DNA from: Macrothele yani | Lineage: Eukaryota; Arthropoda; Arachnida; Araneae; Macrothelidae | Assembly (NCBI GenBank): GCA_039090855.1 | Contig: CM077006.1 | Location: 53,081,336 to 53,145,335, forward strand | DNA: 64,000 bases | Reading direction: 5' to 3' | In this document: positions 20,940-32,175 of the stretch, in pieces | Position numbering within the stretch: the stretch's first letter is position 1 | Layout of the letters: the number at the start of each line of letters is the position of its first letter | Notes under the pieces: generated by a model | The model's database searches: none | What the model saw: only the letters and a program-made list of their open reading frames with translations | Told to the model about the DNA's origin: nothing | Translations under genes and position numbers: made by a program

Positions 20940-22030
20940 GGTTTAATTTCGTGTGTCAGGTTAAACAACTGCTAGTAGGATTACGGCAAGCCGACTTGAA
21001 TTATCGGAGTTTGAACGAAACATGGTAGTGGGAGCCAGACGGATGAGACATTCAATTTCCGAAGTTGTGCTAACATTCAGCATTCCCTGATCCACGGTGT
21101 CACGTGTGTACCGAGAATACCTCATGGGAGGCGTTACCACACACAGTTGACAGCGCATTAGCGAACCACGCGTGCTGAATGACCGCGAACAGAGGCGTCT
21201 GACAAGGATTGTCCATGCTAACAGACAAGCGATACTGGCTCAAATAACATAAAAATTCAATGCAGGAGGTACCAGAGACATATCCATCAAGTCCGTGCAG
21301 CGTAATTCGGCGTCCATGAGGTTTGAGAGCAGAAGGCCCACAAGAGTGCATTTTTTAACACCATGACATCAGACAGCGGGCCTCACCTGTTCTCATGAAC
21401 GCGGCAATTGGACTGGAAGACGTGCAACATGTGGCGTGGTCCGATGAGTCACGCTTCCAGTTGTTAACGGCTGATGGTAGGGTTTGGTTGTGGCGCAAAC
21501 CCCAGGAAGCCATGGACCCAAGCTGTCAACAAGTCCCTTTGCAAGCTGGTGGGGGTTCCATACATGTGTGGGGTGTCTTTACGTGGCACGGTTTAGGCCC
21601 TGTGCTCCTCGTAAATACGTCATTAACTGGTAATCGATTTGCTGCTCTGCTAGTGTGACGATTTGCAGAACTTCATAGACTTCATGTACCCCCAAAAAAA
21701 TGGGATTTTCCAGGTTGACAGTGCACCATAGCATTGGGCCCAAATTGTCCGAAATTGGTTCGAGAAGCATTCTGGACAGTTCCGATGGATGGTGTGGCAA
21801 CCACGTTCACCCGACATGAACCCAATACAGCACTTATGGGACGTTCTGGAATGGCCCATTCGAACCCAATGTCCTGCACCTACAAATACCAGGAAACTGT
21901 GGGGAATTATTCAGACGGCATGGCTCAAGATCTCTCCAGAAGTCTTCTGGCCACTTGTGGAATCGATGCCACGTCGAGTTGCTGCATTTCGCCGGGCAGA
22001 AGAACGATACTATGTACGTATGCCATGACT
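20940..22030 (+). pseudogene. Tc1-F transposase, unit 1
   Basis: The plus strand reads ELSEFERNMVVGARRM (HTH), VAWSDESRFQLL (first Asp), GGGSIHVWGVFTWHGLGP, VWQPRSPDMNPIQHLWDVL (third catalytic region) and SMPRRVAAFRRAEE. Stops and shifts are scattered. The residue after PI is Q in place of the usual E. Confidence 0.78.
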
Positions 22031-22049
22031 TTTGGCACGTGTTTTTTGT

Positions 22050-22057
22050 CGGAGCCC

Positions 22058-22115
<58 letters not shown>
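22050..22115 (+). repeat. (AT)n microsatellite
   Basis: About 65 bp of pure AT between elements F and G. In unit 2 it is about 15 bp. Confidence 0.95.
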
Positions 22116-22118
<3 letters not shown>

Positions 22119-22312
22119 TGAGTGGGCAGAAATCAGGAGGTACCTACCTAGTAAGATGTAGGCCCACTCTTTCGCCCGGATTAGGGCAGTCACACGGCGA
22201 GGCACTAAGTCCACTAGGTCACAAATCCGTTCCACAAGTAACTTTACCTGTGCTGCTACATCGCTGTCCGAAATTCCGTCGCATTCCTGGGTGGAGGATC
22301 TAAAGCTCAAAC
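22116..22312 (-). mobile_element. Tc1-like element G, 3' remnant, unit 1
   Basis: Begins CACTGAGTGGGCAGAAATCA next to TA. The minus strand reads CDLVDLVPRRVTALIRA, the C-terminal signature of Tc1-type transposases. The rest of the element is absent. 22313-22562 shows no further feature. Confidence 0.6.
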
Positions 22313-22564
22313 GGACCTTTCCACAGCATCCGATCCCCAGAGTCGTTGCTAAGAGGAAGCGAGGTTGGGCGGGAGCACACCTTGAAATTCTTCCTGCCCA
22401 CCCACTCCAAGCTGTGCCATTTTTTATTGTATTTTATTTAACTTTAAAAAATAATCTGGACTTTGCCAAGTAATAATGAGTTTCGTGTTTTTTGTCGGGT
22501 AGCCCTACTTATTTTCCCCTAGGAAGTGCGTTGTTTACTTCTTCCTAGGAAAGTTGTCAAAATA

Positions 22565-23996
22565 CACTGGCGGAAAGTGAAAAAAGAACACCAAGAAGGA
22601 ATTGGCGGACGATCATGAAATTTACATATGTTAATGGGGTCGAGTTTAGGTAGGTGTGATATTAATTTCGGGACCAACCAGTGAGCGCTTACGCCACAGC
22701 ACGGCATACTATGCAAATAATCTTTGGTGGTGTTTAAGGAGTACGGCGAAGTGAATGTAATCAGTCGTCGGCGTACGGACACGTGCGAAAACCCTGAAGA
22801 AACTGCAATGCCTGGACATGGAAGACGTGTACGATTTCAGCAGTTATCGGACTTTGAGCGAGGTCGTCTAGTCGGACTCCGTGAGGCTTGGTGGTCGTAT
22901 CGTCGTATTGCAGAGCGAATTGGACGGGTAGTATCGGTGGGGGTACCACGGTGGCGTAGATGGTCCGAGGAACATTCCCACACGGGAAGACGTAGAAACA
23001 GGAGCCACAGACGGACTGATGAGCGGACCGTTCGACGCATAAGAAGAGCGGCGTTGTCAAGCAGAACATCCAATGCGACGCAAATCCGAGCTGCCGTTCC
23101 AACTGAGGTGGCTGTGTGAACAATCCGCAACCATCTACTGGATGGAGGACTACGCGCGCGTGTGCCTCTGGCATGTGTAACCCTGACTCCAGCCCACCAT
23201 CAGGAACGGCTGCAGTGGTGTCGCCAACGTCTGCACTGGAGAACGCAATGACGATCTGTCGTGTTCAGCGATGAAAGCAGATTCTGCTTGGAAGCCTCCG
23301 ATGGCCATATGCGTGTTCTCAGACGCACAGGGGAGCGTCTCCATCCTTCTTGCATCCGACAGCGACACACAGGGCCTACACCTGGTCTCCTGGTGTGAGG
23401 AGTGATCAGCTATCAATCTCGTACACAACTAGTGTTTGTACCGGGTACGTTAAACAGCACCTCCTACATCAACAACATCATTCAGCCCGTTGTTGTGCCA
23501 TTTGTAAGGTCGGTCCATCGTGGTGTTTTCCAGCAAGATAACGCACGCCCACACACGGCACGTGCAACGCAACAAGCACTTCAGGGTGTGAGACAACTTC
23601 CATGGCCTGCACGTTAAACCGGATTTGTCTCCCATTGAGCACGTGTGGGATTTTATGAGACAACGACTTATCCGGTCTCCACGGCCAGCCACGACCATCC
23701 TCGATTTACGCGTCCAGGTTTAGAATGCTTGGAACTCAATACCCCAAACTTACATCCAACATCTGTACGACAGACTCCATGCCAGAATTGCACAGTGTGA
23801 CGCAGTTCATGGCGGTTCAACCTCGTACTAACCATGTTAGATGGAAATGTTATTTTTCAGTTTACCAGCAAATACACCTGTATTTTGCCAAAATGTTTTG
23901 ATCACGTTATCCTCTGTATTCCGTTATTATGCTGTATAAATTTCGTTGATATCAGACGTCTCCTTCTTGGTGTTCTTTTTTCACTTTCCGCCAGTG
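22565..23996 (+). mobile_element. Tc1-like element H, unit 1
   Basis: Perfect terminal inverted repeats of at least 30 bp (CACTGGCGGAAAGTGAAAAA at 22565, inverse ending at 23996) flanked by TA. Length 1432 bp, full-length for the family. Confidence 0.9.
22808..23840 (+). pseudogene. Tc1-H transposase, unit 1
   Basis: Starts MPGHGRRVRFQQLSDFERG, continues through an HTH (RRIAERIGRVV), VVFSDESRFCL (first Asp intact), FQQDNARPHTA (second Asp) and a degraded third block near 23620. Stops include TGA at 23117 and 23395, plus a shift near 23615. The gene cannot make a full protein. Confidence 0.85.
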
Positions 23997-23998
23997 TA

Positions 23999-24670
23999 GT
24001 ATCAGCAGGGCCAGGAAAATGTAATTCTTATCCACTCCGAAATCCTTAGTTTAAGCCGTTTTTAGCACGTCTTTTGTAAAAAAAGATCGTGATTATGTTA
24101 TCTGTTTGTCCCTCCGTCCGTCTGTACCCACGAAATCTCTGCAACTATTAGTCCTATTTGAAAAATTCTTTTTGCATTGGGAAGCTTGAAATATGCGAAT
24201 GATGATTCTTCATTTCGTTTTTTTTACGAGGTGCAATTTTGCCGCTAGAGGGCGTAAATGCAGATGATGTCGAATTCAAAAATACGTTTTATTCCACATA
24301 TTTGCTTCTAAACTTGAAATAATGCTTTTATCTTTCGATTTCATTTACGTCGAAGAGTATTTAAGATATAGTTACATTTTGAAATTACGCACAGATTTTC
24401 CGCTAGGGGTCGAAAAAGTTAATTACATTTTTCCCGGTAATTCTTCTTCTAAAACTCCGATTTGAAAAGTTTTTTTTTCTCAGCGGATACATCTCCTGAT
24501 GGAAAATGTTTTGCATATAATTTCTAATTTTCGGTAAAGCATACTTTGGCCACCAGCCAGTGTTGTAAGACAAACGCAATATCCGTGCTTCACCGGGATT
24601 CCAACCCGGACCCTTCTCGGAAGAGTGGTCATAAGCCAACGCTCAGGCTACTGCGCCACTGGAGCTGCAT
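23999..24670 (-). repeat. SINE-like repeat with tRNA-derived head, unit 1
   Basis: The minus strand at 24585-24665 begins GCTCCAGTGGCGCAGTAGCC, close to the 5' half of tRNA-Ile(UAU) genes, and includes a B-box-like GGTTGGAATCC (GGTTCGAATCC in unit 2). The body to its left includes TCTGTTTGTCCCTCCGTCCG. The left boundary, just after element H, is approximate. Confidence 0.55.
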
Positions 24671-25241
24671 CCGATTTGCCTTTTCTGTTATTTAATCTTC
24701 TTTCTCTCATCTTTGTGCATATTGTGTTTGATCAGTAGGTAATTGTTGAGTCTCCTGAAATTTAATTTCTTCCGTTCGAGTAATAGGGTTACCTAGGGCC
24801 ACCATTTTGGAGGAGGCTCGTAAGGAGGACTTTCACAAAACGGAAATCAACATCATAACGGAAAGTCCACTTCGTAAACCGTGAGCACAGAATTTTGACA
24901 CTAAGTATTAAATGTTCTCTTTTTACTTGGTTTCTCCTGACATTTTCGTGACGTCATAAATGTGTTCTGTGACATGGCCACGGTAACAAAACCACGTATC
25001 CTAGCTGGAACGAAAATGCGTTCCACACTGCGCTCGACACGTATTTGAACCACAGATAAAAAGAACTGCAATGTCATATCCCATGGCATCTACGCAAAAA
25101 AGGTGTTGGCATTTACACATCTGAGAGGAAGTACCTGAGCTGGAATGAAAGTCCGATTTGAAGAGTGTTTAAGAATAGGCGATGCCCACATTGAAAATCA
25201 AATGCTTACTGAAGGTGTGAGGAAAGCGGACCGTGGTAATA
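24671..25241. other. Spacer between SINE-like repeat and mariner, no gene seen
   Basis: About 570 bp shared with unit 2 (53049-53618). Only short unsupported frames are present. Confidence 0.5.
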
Positions 25242-26520
25242 TTAGGTGTACAAATCAGTTTTAAAGCGTTTTAAGACAACGCAGCATGCAATTCGAGAGA
25301 AAATAACAATACCCTTACGAATCAAAATATCCGCCGTCATTATTTATCAACTTCCGCCATCGGTCGGGCAGCTGACGGATTCCAGCCATGAAGAATATTT
25401 CGTCGTGTGATGCGATGAAGTCGTCAACCCATTTTTGCACTTCGTCACATGTCCGGCCCCGTACAGCAGACAAACCAAGTTACATCGATCGGAACAAATG
25501 AAAGTCTGAAGCGGCTATGTCGGGACTATACGCCGGGTGCTCCAAAACGTCCCAGCCAAGCGCAATAACGTTTCCTTGACCGATTTCGCGACATGCGGCC
25601 TAGTGTTGGAATGCAGTAATTTCACGGGACGCAACTCTTTGCCTGTGAATGGACGTTTCCGACAGATTTCCTGGTTCATTTGCAGCAATTGTTGCTTGTA
25701 GCGATCATCAGTAACAGTTTGACCCTGTTCCAATAGTTCATAATAGAGCACACCCTTCGTATCCCACCACATGCACAGCAGAACTTTCTTTGAGTGAATA
25801 TTGCGTTTCAGTGTCGAAGTCGGTGCTTCACCGGGGTATAGAAAGTGTGTTTTACGTTTGGGATTGTCGTACCATATCCACGTTTTATAATCCGTAAAGA
25901 TTTCCTACTGGAAAGACTCTGTGTTGTTTATTCAACAGATTCAAACACTTCATGACACGCTCATCCTCGTTCCTCTGGCTCCGGTCATGTGCCACCCATT
26001 TTCCTTCCTTTTGAATCTTTCCCATTGCACGTAAACGATTGAAAATAATTTGTTGAGTTATTCCCAGTTGTTCAACTAGTTATTTTTGCGTTTGAGGTGA
26101 ATCTTCAACCAGCAATGCTTTAAGTTCCTCATGTGCAACCTTCTGCGGGGCGCCGAAGATTGTACACGAGGAACTGCAAACCAAAACTCACGCCTGCTTT
26201 TCGAACTTCAAACCAAAACTCACGCGTGCTTTTCGATACAATATTCTCCCCCAGAACAGAACAGATCGGTGCACATGCTTTTGTAGCACTTTTTCCTTGA
26301 TAAAATTCGTAACGAATGCAGTGTCGAATAAATGCAGTATCGCTTACCATCTTTCACCTACCGATGTGCAAGTGCATTTGACTGTTGGACAAACTTCTGT
26401 GTCACATTTTATACTCTGGACCAGTTACGGTCACATGACAACAACTCGGGGGAATGTCGGATATGTAGATTAGCGGTATACGTCACATAAAAAATGCTTT
26501 CGCACTTACTTGTACACTTT
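25242..26520 (-). mobile_element. Mariner element spanning the unit 1/2 junction
   Basis: The left terminus TTAGGTGTACAAATCAGTTT and the right terminus (inward AAGTGTACAAGTAAGTG) are imperfect inverted repeats. Minus-strand coding runs from about 26350 to 25315: RHCIRYEFYQGKSATKA, WWDTKGVLYYELL, LLHSNTRPHVAKS and a YSPDxAASDFHLF-like block. The catalytic Asp of HDN is Ser in all copies visible, so the ancestor was already dead. It contains two copies of the 34-bp internal repeat. Whether it helped form the array is unknown. Confidence 0.85.
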
Positions 26521-27154
26521 GTGTATTTAATGAGCCGGATGAAACACTTGACATCAGGTAGCCACTAGGTGCAAGTGCGATATTATACTGAGAAGCTGTT
26601 TGCGCTTAAGCCTTAAAGAAGTGTTTTGATTAATTAAGGTACTATGCTGAATTTCTAAGCACCAAAGAAATTAGTTGTTAAGCCCTTTGATCATTAGCCG
26701 TCGTAGTGGCCTTTTTTCATTCAGTGAAATACTCATTTTTGCAAAATTACATAAATGATTGAAGACATTTAAAAAAATATATCAAGGCCACATAATTTGG
26801 TAAATCCACGTTTTGCCGAAATGAATGCTAGCTGTTATTCCATAACTCAATACTGTTCAAAAAGCAGAAGTGGGTTTGTTCTGATATTTGTCAGTTATTG
26901 GATGCTGCATGAATTTCAATAATGGTCGCACTAATGGCAATACTATCAGAAATAATTATAAAAACCAAATAAATAAAAAGAATTGCAAAATCTGAATAGT
27001 GCTAAATTCCCCACTTCTTTTAACTGTTGCTATTACAATAACACGAAGACGACTTACAATACGGATCAAGAATGATGTTCGGAAGGGCTGATAATCAATG
27101 TTGGAAATAATTACGCAATTAAAATACTTTGTTTGTTTTGATTGTTTGAATTAG

Positions 27155-27162
27155 TATAAAAG
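27155..27162 (+). promoter_or_regulatory. TATA box of kinase copy 2
   Basis: TATAAAAG lies 96 bp before the usable ATG at 27251, in flank sequence almost identical to units 1 and 3. Confidence 0.65.
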
Positions 27163-27250
27163 ATCAAACACATCTCACTTTACGGTTTTTTTTAACTATT
27201 TGATATCCATTTACTGAGAATTTCTCCTATTTCTAATCCTTAATTTGATT

Positions 27251-29701
27251 ATGTTTAATCGACTTATGACATTCTTTAGAAGCATGTTTAGAGGGAATGA
27301 AGACCCGGTGATTGAGCAGATCGCTCAACACACCACCGAAGACGAAGATGTGGATATTTTCGAGGATGCGATGGAAGTGTTGGCAGTTAGTGACACGCAA
27401 TCCGGGGAAGAGAACTGGGGAACACCAAGTTCAACGATTAGTAGAAAACTGGAGGAGGAGCCCCGGATGGCAAGGTCATCTTGCAATACCTTACCTTTGC
27501 AATTTGGCGAATTTGGAGTTGACCCAGCTTCCTGCCGAACTTCACAACTCAATAGCTTCTCAGTTCATCCTCTCATTCCACACACCCATCCTTCAATCTA
27601 CCGTACGTTAATGACCACCTCTCAAACAATAGACCTAAACACCTTCACAGAACAACACTTCATCACCCACGACCTCTTCCAATTGATTCTCTTTCAGCTT
27701 GGACAAGGAATACATTACATTCATTCCCTAAATATAATTCACAGAAATCTGACAGGAGCAAACGTAATGATTAGCAAAAAAGCATTCCTGAAAATTACAG
27801 GATTCAGCCAAGCCACCTATGGACCGAACGCAGTAAGCTATGCAGGAACGGAAGGGTACGCAGCTCCTGAAGTTGTAGCTTACAAGGACAACGTCCAAGC
27901 TGAACCATATAGCTTCCCCGCAGACTACTATTCCTTGGGAGTTATTGCATACGTCATTGCCTTTGATACTGCTCCCTGCGATTACACGGCCACCCGGATC
28001 CGCGCACGCAAAAGAACTGATGCAACTTACCACGAACAATTTGCCCAGATCGCGATGCGAAACGGTGCGATAGAGTTACCAAGTCATTTGTCAATAATGG
28101 AAAATGAAATTCTCACAGGCTTGCTAAATGAATATCCAATAGTTAGACTTGGAGATGGCAACTTCCTCAATCACAGATACTTCCAAAACAATAACTTCGA
28201 TAGTCCCTATGGAATGGCCATGTTACGAAGAAAAGAAATATTTGCACCACATTACTCCCCTTCCCACCTAAAATTTATCAAAAATATTGGCAGTGGTAGT
28301 TTTGGAACTGTTTCCCTCAACCTTGACAAAAACACGGGAAATAACGTAGCAGTGAAAACCATCCGAAGACTCCGAAAGGAAAAAATCAACAAAGAAATAC
28401 AATTTCTTCATCTTTTCTCTGGGCACCCACTCTTCCTAGAACTCATCGGAAACTTTTCCACTATCGTTAAACGCCACGAAAAAGAGCACCACATAGTCAT
28501 GGAATACTTCGAGGGCATTTCCTTTTATGAATTCGTATATATTAATAGTTTAACCCTTAATGAATTCCGCCATATGTTGCACCAACTCGGAAAAGGGCTA
28601 CAATACATGCATGAGAATAACATCATTCACAGAGATATAAAAGGTGACAACATTTTGGTAAATGCAACATGTCAGGTTAAAATAATTGATTATGGCTTGG
28701 CTAAGTTCGGTCCAACTGTCAACAGTTATTCAGGAACAAAACACTATGCAGCCCCAGAAGTGCTCGCCCATCGACATGTTGCACATGCACCTCCATATAG
28801 CTACAGCTGTGACTACTATTCTCTAGGAGTAACCATCTACGATAGTGGAATATATGTTCATTTCACCGATCACTTGAAGCATAACAGACCACCTTCTGAT
28901 AGTGAGTGGATCCAATACGCTCAACTGTTAAGAGGATACCAACAAGTGGAGAACCCGGATGATAAATGTTTTGCTGATTTAGTCAACGGACTGCTAGAAA
29001 ATGACCCGGATAGCCGACTAAACGACCTAACATTCTTGTACCATCAATACTTCTACCCCGAAAATGATTGGAAGGATGATTTAGAAACAAAATTAAAGGA
29101 AGCAGTTCCACACACAATAAGAACATCGTCCTCAATACCCATTTACTCAGGAATAGAATTATATTATAATCTGAAACCCAAGGAAGCAGAGGAAGACGAA
29201 AGAAATAAATTCCGTCCAATATTCAGACCCCCTTTCCATTCCCCACCAAAAGCAATAGCTTCAGCTCACCACTCCACACTTTCGTCGCCATCGCAACCAA
29301 GTCATGAATCGTCTCCAGACCGTATCGGCTTTCTATTTCCCTCCAGTGAACTAGAATTATCCAAAAGTGAACTTCCAGAACAACCTTCAAAACCAGACTT
29401 CTTCCAAACCAGTTCCTCCTTCTCCACCTCCTCCACATCCTCTCCATTCTCTTCACCCAACACATCCCGCAGCAATAGCGAATCAAACCTTCACCCAACA
29501 ACAAAAATTCCTTCCAAGTGGCAAAAGATTATGAAATTGTTTACGAAAAAGGAACAAAAAACAGTAGCTAAGTCTGATCATCAGTCACCGACGCACCTTC
29601 CATCATCGTTAGGAAAAAGAAGGATAAAAAATTTTGTTTTAGGAACTCCTTCAAAAAGCCCCAGAAAAACAAAAAAGGTCAGAGTTGTCAAACCGAAATA
29701 G
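27251..29701 (+). CDS. Tandem pseudokinase-kinase, copy 2
   Basis: 816 codons from the ATG at 27251. The first ATG of copies 1 and 3 is TTG here (27245), so translation should begin at the second, giving MFNRLMTFF. The domain layout matches copy 1: degenerate lobe with HRN and GFS, then an active-type domain with GSGSFGTV, VAVK, HRDIKGDN and IDYG. By eye it differs from copy 1 at about 40 bases. Examples are THDLFQL for TQDLFQF, MLRRKEIF for MLRREEIF and SPDRIGFLF for SPEPIGFVF. The catalytic motifs are unchanged. The C-terminus is a third version ending KTKKVRVVKPK, caused by shifts in A-runs. It is the most diverged copy but is still fully open. Confidence 0.85.
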   Translation: MFNRLMTFFRSMFRGNEDPVIEQIAQHTTEDEDVDIFEDAMEVLAVSDTQSGEENWGTPSSTISRKLEEEPRMARSSCNTLPLQFGEFGVDPASCRTSQLNSFSVHPLIPHTHPSIYRTLMTTSQTIDLNTFTEQHFITHDLFQLILFQLGQGIHYIHSLNIIHRNLTGANVMISKKAFLKITGFSQATYGPNAVSYAGTEGYAAPEVVAYKDNVQAEPYSFPADYYSLGVIAYVIAFDTAPCDYTATRIRARKRTDATYHEQFAQIAMRNGAIELPSHLSIMENEILTGLLNEYPIVRLGDGNFLNHRYFQNNNFDSPYGMAMLRRKEIFAPHYSPSHLKFIKNIGSGSFGTVSLNLDKNTGNNVAVKTIRRLRKEKINKEIQFLHLFSGHPLFLELIGNFSTIVKRHEKEHHIVMEYFEGISFYEFVYINSLTLNEFRHMLHQLGKGLQYMHENNIIHRDIKGDNILVNATCQVKIIDYGLAKFGPTVNSYSGTKHYAAPEVLAHRHVAHAPPYSYSCDYYSLGVTIYDSGIYVHFTDHLKHNRPPSDSEWIQYAQLLRGYQQVENPDDKCFADLVNGLLENDPDSRLNDLTFLYHQYFYPENDWKDDLETKLKEAVPHTIRTSSSIPIYSGIELYYNLKPKEAEEDERNKFRPIFRPPFHSPPKAIASAHHSTLSSPSQPSHESSPDRIGFLFPSSELELSKSELPEQPSKPDFFQTSSSFSTSSTSSPFSSPNTSRSNSESNLHPTTKIPSKWQKIMKLFTKKEQKTVAKSDHQSPTHLPSSLGKRRIKNFVLGTPSKSPRKTKKVRVVKPK

Positions 29702-29838
29702 TAAATTATTCCCCCGTTATTCGAAATCAAGGAGATCCATCACAAACAGCACAAGAACCACAATCATCCCATAATAATGGGCAGATACCCAAGAAAAAGA
29801 GGAAAGGTTGTTTGAAGTTTTGGAAAAAGAAGAAATGA
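29702..29838 (+). pseudogene. Frameshifted remnant of the kinase tail, copy 2
   Basis: Sequence that would read QIPKKKRKGCLKFWKKKK in the frame of copy 3 persists after the stop and ends at a TGA near 29838. Confidence 0.7.
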
Positions 29839-30435
29839 ATGAATGAAGCTAAGAGTAACCGAACAATTATCAAAATCAGCATCAAAGGATGTATTATGCC
29901 AGAGTACCATCTCGTTAAGAGTACATGAGTAAACAACATATACATAATAAATTGTGAAACAAAAAGAAAGAAAGAAAGACAAAAAAGAATAGAAAAAAGT
30001 GAAGAAACGTCGTCCCATCTTTGCAACAGATCAAAATAATATCAATATGAAGAAAAGAAAAGAATGAAATCAAAAGGGAAAATATGAAAAAAAGAAAGAA
30101 GAAAGGAAAGAAGACAAAAGGGAAAATATGAAAAATGAAGAAAACAAAAGGGAAAAATATGAAGATAGGAAAAAAGAAAAGAAGAAAAGAAAATGAAAAA
30201 TCGTTCCGCGTTTGGAATGTACCAGATTACAGTAACTGATTTAGAAAGATAAGAAGAAAAGAAGAAATAAAATTTAAAACAAAAGGGCGTCTGACTTTCA
30301 AGCGCATCAAGTCACAATGATTAGAAGAAAAAGGAAAAAGGAAAGAACAAAACAAGAGTGAAAGAAAGAAAAAAAAGCAAATAGTAGAAAAAAATGAAAG
30401 AAAAGAAAAGAGAGACAGAGAAAAAGAGAGAACCT
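29839..30435 (+). repeat. Purine-strand tract, unit 2
   Basis: Equivalent of 3780-4380, with a GAAA run of only about 16 bp (29964-29979). A candidate AATAAA for kinase copy 2 lies at 29946-29951. Confidence 0.8.
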
Positions 30436-31164
30436 TCTCATTTTAAGGTTGATATATTCAATTCATCAATATACATTAACATAATATTATTATAATATGC
30501 GTATTTAATTCTCTAGTATGGAGTTTTATTCCATTTTTAACAAGCACCATGCTAAAGTATTTTAGGAGTTTCAGGAACAACATTCTATTTCTTTCATATC
30601 CTATCTGTCTCAAAAATGTTTCTTGAAGTCTCGTATTTGGACTTGGATATAAAGTCGATATTTATTACATCCCATTGCCAAGGAAGAAAACCTTTTTATT
30701 TCTTCCACTAAAAAAACAGCATCCCCATCTTCGGAATATTTTGGCATGGTTACTAGACGAACCAATTTTTGTTTTGTTTCTGTGCTAAAAGGTCCCCTCT
30801 TAAATATTTTTTGACATTGACTTGAAGCAAACCAATTTTTGTTTCATTTTCTTTGCCGAGGAGAAGAAACTTCCTTTCTTCGGTTTAAGAAACGGGGCCG
30901 CATTTTTTTTGTTGCTCTCAGGTGTGAGAAAGTAAAAAATTTTATATCTGTCTCTTTATACTTTCAAAAAGAAAAGTCTGGACTCGACGTTTCTCCATGT
31001 TAGGACAGACCACGGATATGAAAGAAAGCAATGTTTGTTACATAGCACAGTTCAGAAAATCAAATTTCTCACGAAGCAGATCCAATAATAAATAATGTTT
31101 TATTTTTGCGCCATTAATGCATTTTTAATGAAAATTAATAATTTCCATGAAAAAAATTCGAGAT
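30436..31164 (+). other. AT-rich spacer, unit 2, no gene seen
   Basis: Matches 4381-5094 with several substitutions and an extra CTTTTTATTTCTTCCACTA segment near 30690. The short frames seen in units 1 and 3 are disrupted. Confidence 0.5.
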
Positions 31165-32175
31165 ACGTTTTAAACGAACACTCCTACAACTTCAAAAAAA
31201 TACTCCAATGATTGAAAAATCCTACGACTTCAATAATTTCAATGAACAAAGATCGAGATATGTTATGAACAAAAAACAGATAGAGATACGTTTTTAATGA
31301 ACAATCCTACGACTTAAAAAAATACTTCAGTAATTGAAGAATCCTACGACTTCAAAAAAATACTTCAGAATCCTACGACTTCAGTAATTTAAATGAACAA
31401 AGATCGAGATATATTATGAACAAGAAAAGATCGAGATACGTTTTTAACGAACAATCCTACAACTTCAAAAAAATACTCCAATGATTGAAAAATCCTACGA
31501 CTTCAATAATTTCAATGAACAAAGATCGAGATATGTTATGAGCAAAAAACAGAGATATGTTTTTAACGAACAATCCTACGACTTAAAAAATACTTCAGTA
31601 ATTGAAGAATCCTAGGACTTCAAAAAATACTTCAGTTATTGAAGAATCCTACGACTTCAAAAAAATATTTCAGTAATTGAAGAATCCTACGACTTCAAAA
31701 AATACTTCAGTAATTAAAGAATCCTACGACTTCAATAATGTCAATGAACAAAGATCGGGATATGTTATGGACAAAAAAGATCGAGATATGTTATGAACAA
31801 AAAGATCGAGATACATCGTTAACGAACAATCCTACTACTTCAATAATTTCAATGAACAAAGATCGAGATATGTTATGAACAGCAAAGATCGAAATACGCT
31901 TTTAACAAACAATCCTACGACTTCAAAAAATACTTCAGTAATTGAAGAATCCTAAGACCTCAATAATGTCAATGAACAAAGAACGAGATATGTTATAAAC
32001 AAAAAAGATCGAGATGCGTTATTAACGAACAATCCTACGACTTCAAAAAATACTTCAATAATTGAAGAACCCTACGACTTCAAAAATACTTCAATAATTG
32101 AAGAATCCGACGACTTCAGTAATTTCAATGAACAAAGATCGAGATATGTTATGAGCAAAAAAGATCGAAATACAA
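31165..32175 (+). repeat. Two-module minisatellite, unit 2
   Basis: Same 37- and 70-bp modules as unit 1 but with a different number and order. An additional block near 31930-32130 adds modules absent from unit 1. Confidence 0.85.

Larger units (their letters stand above)
17868..22038 (+). mobile_element. Tc1-like element F with D and E nested in its 5' leader, unit 1
   Basis: Left terminus CACTGAATTGCCAAAAGTCA at 17868, followed by its leader to 17929. Elements D and E are then inserted, and the leader resumes at 20895. In unit 2 the right terminus is the exact inverse (CATGACTTTTGGCACTTCAG then TG). In unit 1 it is altered after TTTTGGCAC, where GTGTTTTTTGTCGGAGCCC replaces it. F without inserts would be about 1.2 kb. 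Confidence 0.8.
1..26018 (+). repeat. Tandem segmental-duplication unit 1
   Basis: The sequence at position 1 recurs at 26019 and 54404, and colinear similarity continues through each period, so this is one full repeat of about 26.0 kb. The boundary is set only by where the window starts; the true duplication breakpoint is unknown. Order of contents: mariner, kinase gene, purine tract, minisatellite, split Tc1 element, LINE, Tc1 chain, SINE-like repeat. It lacks the P-like element of unit 2. Confidence 0.93.

Noticed and set aside
24585..24665. Functional tRNA-Ile gene
   Set aside because: Acceptor ends do not pair and the B box is mutated in unit 1; it fits a SINE head.
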